DNA from: Hyalella azteca
Taxonomy: Eukaryota > Arthropoda > Malacostraca > Amphipoda > Hyalellidae
Assembly: GCF_000764305.2 (NCBI RefSeq)
Contig: NW_025943988.1
Location: 496,001-560,000, forward strand
Length of the DNA stretch: 64,000 bases
Direction: 5' to 3'
How positions within the stretch are numbered: the first letter of the stretch is position 1; each line of letters begins with the position of its first letter. The notes under the pieces were generated by a model. It searched no databases and was not told the DNA's origin. It saw nothing but the letters and a program-made list of their open reading frames with translations. Made by a program: the position numbers and the translations under genes. Below are positions 23,173-34,660 of this stretch, in pieces.

Positions 23173-26100
23173 CAGTACACTGTCACAGGAAGCTGGGATC
23201 AAATTTCGACTTACACTAATTTTGGTACTCTGAACTGGAGCCACTGGTAAATTAAAAGATAGTTAAACATTTTGATTCTTTTAATAAGAGTGTGTCATGA
23301 GAAGTCACACGTAGCCGGCCATGTCTGATTCGTCGAAGATTAAATGCGGAGTAAGAGACGGCGTCTCGTAACGATGCTCGACACTTGGTTTTCCTGAGTC
23401 CTTCAGGAAGCAATCCCGAGTTCATGAATTTTACATGAGGCGCAATCGACAGCCATGGTCCACACAAACTTATAGGTATCGAAGTGACTGTGGTTCAATT
23501 CTGTGGGCATCGAAGTCATAAATTCCTCGCTGACAGTTTTCGAAAGTTTTTATGGCGTATGGGATGAAAATAGAAACTTAAAGTCCACTTCGCATTTCTT
23601 TTGAAAGTTAAACTTGACGCACTAAAGTTACTGACTAGAAAAGCGGTCTAAAGTTCAATCATACGTTGCTCTAGGTTGGTATTTAACTTCACCAACATGT
23701 ATTTAGGAGTTGAAAAGCTTCTACTTGATGCGCACGCATTAAAAGAAGCAAAATATGGAATATTATTTTCTTTAAACTTTAGCAGATAGCGGTAATTATT
23801 GACCTATTATAATTATTTCTTTTTTATTTTGATTCATTATTTAAGCGTAAATTGTTTCGAAATAAATTTTTAGTGAATTGTTATATATCAACAATTCTGA
23901 AAATTTGTAGGCTTTTACAATTTGAAGCAATATATTTAAATCCGTAAGGATAAATGGTACCATTTTGTACTTATTTTCAAAGACATACGTTTTTCCTTCT
24001 TTTCACTTCCCCACGCCGGTGTGAAGAGTCGTCGATTTTGTTATTTGTGACGTGTATTTTTAGGGGCAGATCCTAAGAGTCTTGAAGTGCTTCTGGCATT
24101 TTCTGGAGCCTGGTTTGATGGGAGACAAAACTCGTTTCAAAATTGAACATTTGAAGCAGCACGAGTTGATTCTTTTTTCGGCTGCATTTGACTTCCACGC
24201 TGCAAAGTCAACGCAGGTATTTCCTTTAATATGTTATGATTGAGGTATTTCCTCTATCAGCGCAGGTATTTCCTTTATTATGTTATGATTGATAGCCTGA
24301 GCATTTATTAGTCGAAATTTTTTATGTAATTAATCTCGTGTTTTGGCTTATAACTTATAAGGGCTTAGTTTGTCGTAACTGGGATAAAGAATTGGGTTAT
24401 ATTATTCGAGACTATTCTAATAAGATGATATGCTCTTGGTAACTTTCAGTTCAATTTTTATATTAGGTATTATATGAATTTTTAAAGGATCTCAGACGGC
24501 CGGCCACTGGCAGTTGTTGCCTGGACACTGATAATCCACCTATTATTTTCAATAGCATGTGCTTGGGTTGGTCTTTTGTCTGTCGCAGTTATTGGTTCAC
24601 GGAAAATATGTCTACCATAAGTCAGGCCGGAAAAAGTCAACGGTTTGATGGCGGATGCTCAGCTGGCAATGGAAGGCATTGATGTTATCGAAATTCGTTG
24701 TTTCGGTATTTCGGTAGCTTGTTCAGTCTTCCTGAGCTTGACAAATATTATAAAAACAGAATATAGTAAAAAAAAACAGAATTTATTTAAAATTTATACT
24801 TCTAATAATAAAATTGTGTACAAAATTAACTTTGCAAACATGGTAAAAGAATTTTTTATCATTGGCGTCCTTGGGAAAAAATTAATGACTTTCTGTTTAA
24901 ATTCATTCCGTTATTCCAAAAACGAACATATATGAATGAATGCAGAGAATATCCCTTCGTTGGATCCATAACGTAAATATTCACATTCGTCTATCGAGGT
25001 AACATACACGTATTAATAGATTTGTTACGGTATTCATAACTATTGGTGCTGACTAATTTAAAACAAACCAGATACATCTAATTGCAATAGTTAATCACCG
25101 CTAGACATGCGTCGTAGGTAGATACATTTAATTTTTTCACACACTCAAACCAGAAAAATTTCGCTGAATAAATAATGTAAAAATTTGTTGATTCACCATT
25201 GTCAAACATGTAACTTTAACCAGCAGGTATTCACTGATCATGTAAAGCAACGACATCTTTTCCTCCCTAATACACATAAAATCTTTTTACTTCACTTCAC
25301 TTACACAGAGGGCCTGCACCGAAACCTATTTCTTTCTTGCAGGACTTTGCAGGAAATCTTTTATCCCAGTACGGAAAGAAGAGGTCTTTGTGTAGCCCTT
25401 CTCGTGGTCAATTGTAGCGACGCCCGAGCCTCTCGCAATACTCAAGCAAATTAGCTTCATTCTTCTCAGCCGGAGATGGCCCGCGAAAATGCCTCGCTCG
25501 GCAGTTTGGAAAAAAACTCGACCAATTCAGTCGCCTTTCCAAATTCGCGTAGAGGCTTCTTGGTGAAACTATTTTACCGGTAATATCCCTTGTTGAAACG
25601 GTGTGGTTTGATGATACATTCGAAATTGTGTTGCACGATGGAATCGCAGAAAATCTGGTAGAATAATTTCCCGCCTCTTTAAAAAAATTTATGGAAAGCA
25701 GTATAATTTTTTTGCCATTTCTATATTTTATAAACACACGGTAACAAGTATGTTAAAAGATCCATTACTTATGAAAAAGAATGAAGTATAGCATAAATAT
25801 AATGGAGATGAGATATTGCTTCCCACTTTCAATGCCGCATGAGCATAACTTTTTTTGATAATAAAAATAATAACAAAATAATAATTTTTCCTTTTATTCA
25901 TATCGCGAATCAATTTTTTTAATTTATTTGTTTGCAACTAGTTGCAAAATTTATTTCTCTCTCACTTTCATTTCTTCCGATATTTAAATTTCATATATTT
26001 ATAAAAATTAACTGGTAAAAAATCTTTGGTGAGTTTATTTGATATTCATTGAATTGAAACAAAACAAGTTGCATTAGGAAGAGATTATCGGCACAATTTT

Positions 26101-29100
26101 CTTTAATTATAATGAGAACTGAAATCACATATAATAACCGAGAAAATTCTTTGATTAAATTCGCAATGACTTTAGTGTACAAATTTCCACTGTGATACGT
26201 GTTAAATTATTGAGTTTGCTAAATACCTGATACTATTTTCACCAAAAGCTTGGAATTTAGTCTCTCTTCCTCATGTTTACATAGTTAAATTTTATTTATC
26301 GCTTTAATGAAAATCCAAATTAGGAAAATATCGCACGTACAATAAGTTTGCTATTAGAACTATTGAGATAACAAAGTGTAAATGAAAATCTACTGAAATA
26401 CCAATAAAAATTGTAATTAGTCATTTTTTAAATTCATTTCCATGGTATTTAATTTAACTTCGAAACTCTGACGGATCAGTTTACTTATCTTGAGGGACCA
26501 AAAATTCAACATTTCCAATTCAGCATTCACAAAATTCAACGAATTTTCCTTCAATTGATCTTAATATTAAGTTCATAGAACCGTGCTGATAGTCGTAAAG
26601 ATGAATTGCTTAAAAATTCCATAGAAAATGTAGTCGTGACATTGGGATGAGGTCGGTCCTACTAACATCAGCCGCGAGTTTAAGTGGACCGCTTCTTTCT
26701 GAACTAATTAGAACCGGGGAGCGATGCTAAGTTCTGCTTCCGTATCTAATTACTTGGCACCAAACTTACGACTTCTTCAGTACTACTACTTCATGTTAAA
26801 GAACTTCAAGTTTACACTTTTTGGGCAATGCAAATTTTTCAACTTGCTGGGTACTGGGTTATGGTCATGGAGCGGTATAACATAATATTGGGTTTTTGTG
26901 ACTGATAATTTTTTTACTTCAGATTGCATTTAACTTTTGAAAATTTAAAAGTAACTTGCATGAAATCACGTGAATTTAATATCCGTTCATGGAACTTGCA
27001 ATCCATTTTCAATCAAAAATGAAATGTTATTAGTATTTGGGGAACATTATACCTACGTATTATTATTACAGCAACTATTATTCCCTGGGTTTGAATTTGA
27101 TGTTAAGATTCTTCATACATTATTACCGAACTATTAATCAATTGATTGGAAATTAGACTTACAATTTAATATTGATCGTTTCAACTACTAATCGTGAATG
27201 TTCAACTAAAATTAAATCCTTTTCATCTAAAAACCCTGCAAAATTTTACAGCATATATGTTATTATATTCTTTTATGTTATATTCGTAATAAAATGGACG
27301 ATTTTCTGTATTCTATAGATGAAAGATTTGAAGTTAAATGCCAAAGTGACTTTGGCTGTTGCAACAAAATGGCGTTGATGTCCAGTTGGAGTATTTAAAG
27401 GAATTTTCCAGAGCGCACGCAACTGTTCGAATATTGTTCTGAAAAGTTTGGCCGTTGATGGCTGAGCTGATGGATTGATTTAAATGCAACTTGCGTTTCT
27501 GATCGAAGAGCAAAAATATTCTGAATTCGAATTCTCTACCACGTGAATTTATATTTTTTATTGTCTATGTAGTTTTGAGTTGAATGGTAGATTTTTTTGT
27601 GGTATTTTGCATATAAATTGATGAACTGAATATAAAATATGTATATATTTCACATCCTGAGAATTACAGCTCACAAATTGTGAAATTTCACGCCATGGTT
27701 TCAGCTTCCAGACGCTTCCCGAGTTATTATCATTCTTCACTTATAATGCGCTCGGTTTGCTCTGTTTTAAGCGTTTGAAGATGTCGTAGGGGTTATCGCA
27801 TTCAAAGAGTGGACGATGTAATTGCATACCTGCACGTCTGAAGAGACTTTGAAATCATCCATCTCCTGCTTAGGGAGTGATGCTATTAATTTTGTTTCAA
27901 AAACGTGTATTGAGAATTAAAAAAAAGCATGTATTGAGCACTCGAACAATGTCGCCATGTGGATCATTAACACTTATATCTCATGATAATCTTATTTGGA
28001 TTGTGATTAAATTTATGCGATGTAATTGATATAATTTGTGAAAAAATAAGGACCTGACGAAGTTTAAAAGGTTTTGTTTGAGTTATGCTACAGCTTCCTA
28101 AATTTTTGAGCGGATGGGAAAATCTCTTTTGCAAAAAATTGTTTAGTCGAGTGCGTTCTAGTCAAAACTAGTAAATTTTCTGTCATATTCATATTCAAAA
28201 ATTCACAGCTTTTTAACGCGGGCTGTAAATAGCAAGCAAACAATGTAATATGTTAAAAATAGTTGATTTTCCTTGCATTATGATTTTTTATTCTCAATAT
28301 TCTCTTATTAGTTAGTACACGTTAAAGTGAATGAGCAAGCCAATCAAAATCCCATTTTTCAACACAGACTTGATTTCATTCGGAAACCTACTAGTCTATT
28401 TTTCTATTGGCTAAAGTAACACCAGGTGAAGTTTGTAGCTCACGAGTTGTGATTTAGGAGAAACCTCGGCCATTAATTCCAGTTTGGGTTGACTTTGAGG
28501 GCTGGAGGTCGATAGCTGGAGCGTAAAATACGACCCGTAGCGGAGTTCTTCGAGCTTCCTGAAGCAAAGAAATTTTCATGATTTTTCTTACAAAAAATCT
28601 TTCATGGTTTGTATTGCGTTAAATTACTTTGAACGTTATTTGATTTGAATTGGTATTGAACAGTACAATTTATCATTTCCAGCTAATGATGTTTAAGCCT
28701 GTCAAACTTCATTTATCTACTACGATTGCACGTTTTCAGTGTCCTTGTGTTAATCATTCTATGTGATTTTTACGATATTTGACATTGAAAATAAACTGTG
28801 AATACTTTGTAATTCTCTCATTCTCGAAGCGCATCGGCGTACTTTAAAACACTCTATTAAAACAAATATTATCTTCTGCGTATGATAACGTGTCTGTTTT
28901 AATTTATTGTTTCCCAGTCAAACGAATACCCCTTTAATTTATTGACAGAGAAGTTGTGAGGAGTTGATTGCCGCGTAGAGTAACAGCTGGTGTGATGAAT
29001 ATAATGAAACTTCATGTCATCAGCTGCAATATTGTGAATAAATTTGAGAGTCAATGAATATGAAGAAAGTCCGGTCGTGGAAAAATTGAAAATTAATAGA

Positions 29101-29140
29101 CTATACAGTATTACTCCATCTGCTTGTTTTTTAACGAGGC
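23173..29140. other. Long non-coding stretch
   Basis: Nearly 6 kb with no gene I can support. One tandem duplication is clear at 24213-24292 (listed separately). GC-richer short segments at 24490-24660 and 25420-25570 carry unrecognised frames of under 110 codons. The rest is AT-rich with no element boundaries seen. Confidence 0.5.
24213..24292. repeat. 49-bp tandem duplication (partial second copy)
   Basis: The block GCAGGTATTTCCTTTAATAT, continuing to GTTATGATTGA, begins at 24213 and recurs at 24262 with one visible change. A partial copy of its start (GGTATTTCCTCTATCAG) lies between them. Non-coding. Confidence 0.85.
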
Positions 29141-29308
29141 TTTTAGCGCATATTCTCATTTATGGAAAAAGGCGATATTGTGCTCGTCATGTCCGTCCGT
29201 CTGTCCGTCTGTCTGTCTGTCTGTCTGTCTGTCTATGACTTCACGTACGGACGGACGAGAATATGCGCTCTCTATCACTCACTACAATGAGTACTGATTT
29301 ATTTTTTT
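29141..29308 (+). mobile_element. Dispersed HINE/DINE-1-like element, copy 2
   Basis: It starts TTTTAGCGCATATTCTCATT, followed by a TTGTGCTCGTCATGTCCG block shared with the other copies. The central GTCC/GTCT tract is at 29191-29234, longer than in copies 1 and 3. Then come GACGAGAATATGCGCTCTCT and a decayed end palindrome (CACTCACTACAATGAGTACTG). The opening motif AGCGCATATTCTC and the closing GAGAATATGCGCT are perfect inverse complements, and both carry the same T/A change relative to copies 3 and 4. Confidence 0.75.
29191..29234 (+). repeat. GTCC/GTCT tetranucleotide tract
   Basis: About eleven tetranucleotide units, GTCC and GTCT mixed then pure GTCT, lie in the centre of the dispersed element copy. 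Tract length differs among the four copies, as expected for replication slippage. Confidence 0.9.
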
Positions 29309-30318
29309 TAATTATATCAGGTTTTTTATCTCAGGTTGTTATTTCCGTAAAAATATGAACGGCTCGCATGGCATGAACAATTGGCATGAAAAGTCAAGGC
29401 ACATGAAATATCAGGATAAATTTCTTCATGCTTGCGGAAGCTGATTGCCTGCTGTGGCTGACAGGAATGCGTGCAATTATAAGAGGATTTAGTGTGGGAC
29501 TGATGAGGTGGGGAACTGCAATACAAAACTGGCTCATGGTATTTGAAGTTAAGCACCTTAATAGCTCGTGGAAATTCGGGGTTTTGACTGAGTTGCCGAA
29601 AATGAGGTACAGTCGAACTTTTGTTTATCATTATCTGTTAAGGAAATAAAGCATGAAAAATGGTTCCCAGGATATAACTTTTGAATCTTTGACTATTCCA
29701 GATTTTTAAAATGCACCTGTAAGGGAAAATCGTTGAGTCATATAAGATTATATTCATTTTGATAATTTTAAGCGTGGACAGAGTAAGAAATTGTTAGTCA
29801 TTATAAAGATATGCTTGGAAAAGTTCCTTTACTTTAGAGGCAATAAATTTGGATCAGTGGAAACTTTTCGGTATTCTTTTCGAATAAATTATTTTAATAC
29901 CTTGCAAGGAAAAGTCTTTTCAACTCTTGCATACAAAATGTACAATTAATTAATCAATTAGAAACGGCAATTCATCTTAAGCGCACAAAAAATTGAAGCT
30001 ATAGCATAGGCCTTAAATTTTCACGGCAAAATAAGCACTGTGTAGGGTAATGTCACCATCCAACAGAGTGAAAAATTTGACGAAAATTTGAAAATAACAT
30101 AAAAAGCTGCATTCTCAGTTACAGTGAGACTATCCCTGTTTTTTGTCATTTTTTATTTTAGTTCGGCATCCTGAATACACATTAAAAAGTAAATTTCAAC
30201 TCGTAACGCTATTAGAATATTTTTAATAGGCTAATGGACAATGTACAAAATTGCTGTGCAATTTAAGAATCTCCGCTTTCAAATTAAATCGTAATGTAAA
30301 AATTAGAATTCCAAAATT
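29309..30318. other. Non-coding stretch
   Basis: Opposed frames at 29326-29649 (101 codons minus, 73 plus) show no motif. No repeats or RNA features are recognised in the remainder. Confidence 0.5.
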
Positions 30319-30710
30319 CACTCCCGGACCGTGACTCCAGCTTTTCATTGTATCTTGTAGTCACGCCTTTTATTCTGCTCTGTCGCATGGCCGCGCAGTA
30401 AGTAGAACTTCAGACCCCATACTACGCAGACGCGCCCACTTGAATCACGCAATCAGCCTTCAGCTAGTTTTAGCAGCACAGCAGTTTTGATCCTGGGCCC
30501 ATTGCACTTTAGTCGCTTGCTTATGTGTCTGCCCTTGTCCTGAGTGAACTGTACGCCCACGGAGACGAGGTGCAGCCTGACGAGCAGTACGCGACTTCGC
30601 TTGCTTGAATGTTCTTGGCGGTCGGCTTTGTGTGGCCGAGATTTTTAGAGACCAAAGATCGTCCCACTGAAAGCCCGAGAAGGTGAGATCACGGTACTAC
30701 CCCGGGAGTG
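30319..30710. mobile_element. GC-rich candidate DNA element with imperfect terminal repeats
   Basis: The left end starts CACTCCCGG then ACCGTGACTC. The right end read in reverse is CACTCCCGG, GGTAGT, then ACCGTGATCTC. The nine outermost bases are a perfect inverted repeat, and a second matched block follows after a 6-7 base offset. The 392-bp interior is much richer in G and C than its flanks. No clean target duplication was found. A further inverted pair (AATTAGAATTCCAA near 30301 and its complement near 30813) brackets it loosely and may be chance. It could equally be part of an unknown element or a worn exon. Confidence 0.35.
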
Positions 30711-30866
30711 TTTTATTTTTCTCTCAATTCAGTATGGAACTTGATTCCGATCTTCTGAGCATGTTCCAGTAAATAAAATACTTAATAGTCTGATAATTTC
30801 ATTATTCAAACAGTTGGAATTCTAATTTATAATTTTCTTTGTAATATGTAGATTAATCGAATTCAA

Positions 30867-30999
30867 TGTAGATGTTCTATATGCAGACGTAAGTGGCGCT
30901 ATAGAGGAAGGTGCCTGGGAAGGAGTCTGGGATTCTTCAGAGATCTCTTTGTTCTAATAAATTTGCTTTGTACTATGACTCTGGTCCATTTTCCTCACA
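30867..30999 (+). mobile_element. Possible short solo LTR
   Basis: The segment starts TG (30867) and ends CA (30998-30999). It is GC-richer than its flanks and contains a polyadenylation signal AATAAA at 30956-30961 followed by a T/G-rich stretch. This order is typical of the R-U5 part of Copia/Gypsy-type LTRs. No perfect 5-bp duplication flanks these exact ends. CAATG does repeat at 30864-30868 and 31013-31017, which would bound a slightly shifted element. No internal retroelement sequence adjoins. Low confidence. Confidence 0.25.
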
Positions 31000-31017
31000 A
31001 TTTTAGTGCAGACAATG

Positions 31018-31482
31018 TCACCCTGACTACTGTGTGTTGATGAGCGATTTCAGATCGTATTATTCTAATATCAAGTTATGTTCCAGTGACTGGATCACAA
31101 TATTGAGCGTCAAAAATATATGACAGTGTCATGACACAATATCAGGAGTCTTTATGTCAAAAATATAATTTCTATCATAAGTTAAAAGATTTAAATTTTA
31201 TCACCCTAACACCTTGGGATACATTTCAATTTACTGTTATCTGGAAAATGGTTAAAATTAGCGACGAATAGTGGTCGAAGAGTATCAATATGCAAAATTC
31301 ATATCTTGTTTCTTATTCTTTTCCGATTTCTGTAATCAACTTTTAATTTCACAGAATTTGTTACCTTGAAATTGTTCAACCGGGAAACTTTCGTCGAAGT
31401 TATAAGATGCATGATTCGAGTTCTAATAGATGTTCCATTTGGGTATAAATCAAACGCATTTTGGAAAAGTTGCTTTGTAAAC
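31018..31482. other. Non-coding stretch
   Basis: Nothing recognised apart from AT-rich single-copy sequence. Confidence 0.5.
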
Positions 31483-31590
31483 TATTTTAGGCATCGAAGC
31501 CATTTTAGATATCAAAGCCATTATTGACATCAAAAACACTTTAGATATCAAAACCATTATTGAAATCAAAATCATTTTAGATATCAGTAC
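31483..31590. repeat. 18-bp minisatellite with 36-bp higher-order unit
   Basis: Six consecutive 18-base units start at 31483, 31501, 31519, 31537, 31555 and 31573. Odd and even units alternate: CATTTTAGATATCAAAGC-like units alternate with CATTATTGACATCAAAAA-like ones. The real repeat is therefore a 36-bp dimer that has been multiplied. The multiple of three keeps frames open, but no protein context surrounds it. Confidence 0.9.
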
Positions 31591-32681
31591 CCGCAACCAT
31601 TTTAAAAATTATTATAGGAATGGCAAACTTCGGGAAAACACAAGCGGAGCGCTACTGTTATAGAGCTGTCTTTGAACATCTTGTTTGGGCTCTGGGACGA
31701 ATCGCCTGGAGGCAAACTCGTTTCGTGCAATCTGCAGAATCAACTGAATAGCAGACGTCTAGAGTTGATTGATGTCCAGCGTTGCAATATGGAAGTTTGT
31801 TCAAATCCACCGAAAAAATCTTCTATCGTATCTGGTTCCCAGGTATAGGTATTCTTGGAGAGACGACATGCAATATTCATCAAGAGAATTACGATTTTAT
31901 TTGGGGGCGGGCAAAACTCAGCTCCGAATTCTGAATAATTTTATTGTTTCCATCAGTCCAAATTTCAACAAAATATTCTATAAAACAACATGGAATATTG
32001 ATATGCTTGTTATGAATCATGATAACAGTCATTGCTCGTGAATTTTTTCGTGCAGAACAAGTTACATTAATGAAATTTTTATTCCTTGTTTCTTAAAGAA
32101 AAATATTTTACTCTTTGACAGAAAATTTGGTCGTTTTGACAGTTAAAAAATTTGACGGCCAACTCGTGATAAACGGTGCCGAGAAATTGCCGCGCTTGGG
32201 AGATTTCAATTAACTTCTTGCGTGGCAGAGGAACCAGAGGATGAGAAACCTTTTTGTTTCGAAGGATAATAAAAGTGTAATATTTTGTACTAAATCAGAG
32301 CTTATTTGTACTTATTAATAGTCAATCATTCGGCTATGTTCATAACGTACATAAAAGATCTTCGATGTACAGAAATTGAATGCCATTATATATTAATGAT
32401 TCTGTATGATTTTATCATTTAAAGCTTCTACCTATCGAAGTAAACAAGCAGATTGTCAAAATCTACTATCGTCCCTTTCAGTAAGTAAAGTTAACTACAA
32501 AGGAGTCAGTATTAAAATTTTCCGCACAGTTCAGCAGTGGGTGAAAATATCGATTTTTTATTGCAATTCACGCATTTTTCACCGCAAAATCTTAGAATTT
32601 ATAAGTGTTGATGACAATATATAACTATACAATAATCTTTTTCATCCATTTTTTGTGAATTGAATTTACACTTCAAAAAAA
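31591..32681. other. Non-coding stretch
   Basis: No gene is recognised. Frames at 31769-32041 and 32406-32624 are unremarkable in composition and carry no domain. Confidence 0.5.
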
Positions 32682-32775
32682 TTCCGAATATTTTTCCGAT
32701 GCAGCCCTGCATTTGTAATTATAAAAACTTCCGAATATTTTTCCGATGCAACCCAACATTTGTAATTATTTTTAA
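32682..32775. repeat. 47-bp tandem duplication
   Basis: TTCCGAATATTTTTCCGATG begins at 32682 and again at 32729. Each is followed by CA(G/A)CCC(T/A)(G/A)CATTTGTAATTAT. The two copies differ at three or four positions. Non-coding. Confidence 0.9.
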
Positions 32776-32891
32776 ATATACTGGAGTAATATTTGTATTA
32801 TATGCACAGCAGTAAAGTATTTTCTTATTACAATCTTTCTCGATCTTCTATTCAATCATGAGAGGGAAACTCTTACGTCAGGTTTCTATTA

Positions 32892-33103
32892 CACTGTTAG
32901 AAAAAACGGTGAAAAAACGGTCCCACCGGCATCCTAGTGGCCTGTCGCCCCGTGAAAATAAACTGTTTCGCCGTTTTTATCAGATGTTTTACGGATTTCT
33001 GGTGTTAAATTGGAATAAAAACTGTGAAACGGTGTTTCTTTTCACGTGCTGACCGGCCACTGAAACGCCGGTATTCCCGTTAACGGTCATTTTTCTAACA
33101 GTG
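32892..33103. mobile_element. MITE with CACTGTTAGAAAAA ends and TA flanks
   Basis: A perfect 14-base terminal inverted repeat (CACTGTTAGAAAAA at 32892 and its complement ending at 33103) bounds 212 bases. TA stands at both outer edges (32890-32891 and 33104-33105). Inside, ACGGT-containing and CCGG-containing motifs occur in both orientations near the ends. No transposase is encoded: the 64-codon frame at 32858-33052 runs from flank into element and is spurious. TA duplication suggests the Tc1/mariner group, but ends starting CACTG also occur in other superfamilies. Confidence 0.75.
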
Positions 33104-33105
33104 TA

Positions 33106-34513
33106 GTCTATTATTAAATCATCGAACAAATTATATACAAGGGTCGAATCAAACTTACTGAAGATGTTATTTAAAATTCGTTTGATTTCACATTCTAGTT
33201 TGCTAAACCGGTTGATTTTTGTAACATCCCTCCGAAAATTTTAATCAGAAGTTCAGAAATGTTCGTTTCAATCTATTGAAATAAACAGCCTGGTGAAGAC
33301 TGTCTCATATAAGTAAAAATCTCAAAGTCCAGATAAGAGCCACTATCGAAAAGTATGCATACTGCTGTTTCTCTTCATTTGATTTTTATTCAGATTAGTG
33401 GGAGAACTTATTGAAAAATTTTCCCGTAAAATTCAAAATATATCAAACATTTGCAATTAATTTGGGAAAAATAGTCGCATGCAAATTACTTCCAGACATG
33501 CTGGGAATAAAAATAACCGTTTAAAGTCGAACATTTAAAATGGTTTAACATTGCAATGCAATGTTCAAAGTTTTTTTTTACGTATTTTACGTATTATATT
33601 TTACGTTTATTTCACAGAATTGACTCTAAATATAGGCTTATCGAAAAAATTAACATAAATTTTGTCCGAATTCAGTAGATGGTAGCTATTATGCTGTGCA
33701 AAATTTCACGCTGTCCCAAGATTATATTCCAACATTAATGAGTATAAAATTAAATTCTATAAATTGAATTCTTTAGAATTCAGAATTTAAACCATGTCTC
33801 TTTTAATCCCGGTCTAAAGAAATCCATCATCCCTGCAGTGTTCAGTATCATTTACAATCCAACTCAGGCTCAATTTAATTGTTTAAATTCACTCCGTAAC
33901 TATCTTCTTATACTTCGCTACGTAGTTTGTTCTCAAACTTCCAGAATCATTAACGATTCGACAAGGACTCATAAAAATCATGGTTGAAAATTTTAATATT
34001 ATATTCACGGAATCTAATTGTAAACAAGCTTTTTCGTTTCTTAAAATTTATTATTTCACAGTGAAATCCATGATTTTGATGTGAAAAATAATTGATTTTA
34101 AATATTTGATCAAAATATTTGATCTTTGCTAAAGTGAACAACGCTGTGATCAAATTTAAAATTAAAAATGTAATGATATATTTCTGTCACGGTAACTAAT
34201 TTGTTTCGAATTTTAACCGGAAAAACTGTTGAGTAAATTAAAGTAGTAGCTTGAAATTTTTATGCAACTCATTTCTTAATTTAACCACTCAATCACGAAT
34301 GAGAACAATTTATTATCTACTGTTTTTCTTGCTAGATTTCCGTTTTCTGTTCACTAGAGAGAAAGTTTTTTTATGCATGTGACCATAATTCAAATTTTAC
34401 GACTTCGGCTGAACCTTATCGGTGATTTCGAGAACAATTTTGACGACGCCTCTCGTCTGCTCGCTTAGGGGCGAACCTCGATTAAATTTTGAATGCAAGT
34501 GAAAAATTGAATA
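33106..34513. other. Non-coding stretch
   Basis: AT-rich single-copy sequence. A minus frame at 33950-34153 has no motif. Nothing else was noted. Confidence 0.5.
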
Positions 34514-34660
34514 TTTTTAGCGCATTTTCTCATTTATGGAAAAAATGCACTATTGTGCTCGCCATGTCCGTCCGTCTGTCCGTCCATGAATTCACGTTTT
34601 CGTCGACGAGAAAATGCGCTCTCTGTCACTCACTCAAGTGAGTACTGAGTTATATTTTTT
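34514..34660 (+). mobile_element. Dispersed HINE/DINE-1-like element, copy 3
   Basis: The cleanest copy. TTTTTAGCGCATTTTCTC opens it. The 13-base AGCGCATTTTCTC (34519-34531) has a perfect inverse at 34608-34620. Between them lie GCTCGCCATGTCCG and a short GTCC/GTCT tract (about 34566-34585). After the inner repeat come CTCTGTC, a hairpin ACTCACT-CA-AGTGAGT and TACTGAGTTATATTTTT. The flanks are T-rich on both sides, so an exact insertion point cannot be read. It has no coding capacity. Confidence 0.75.
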
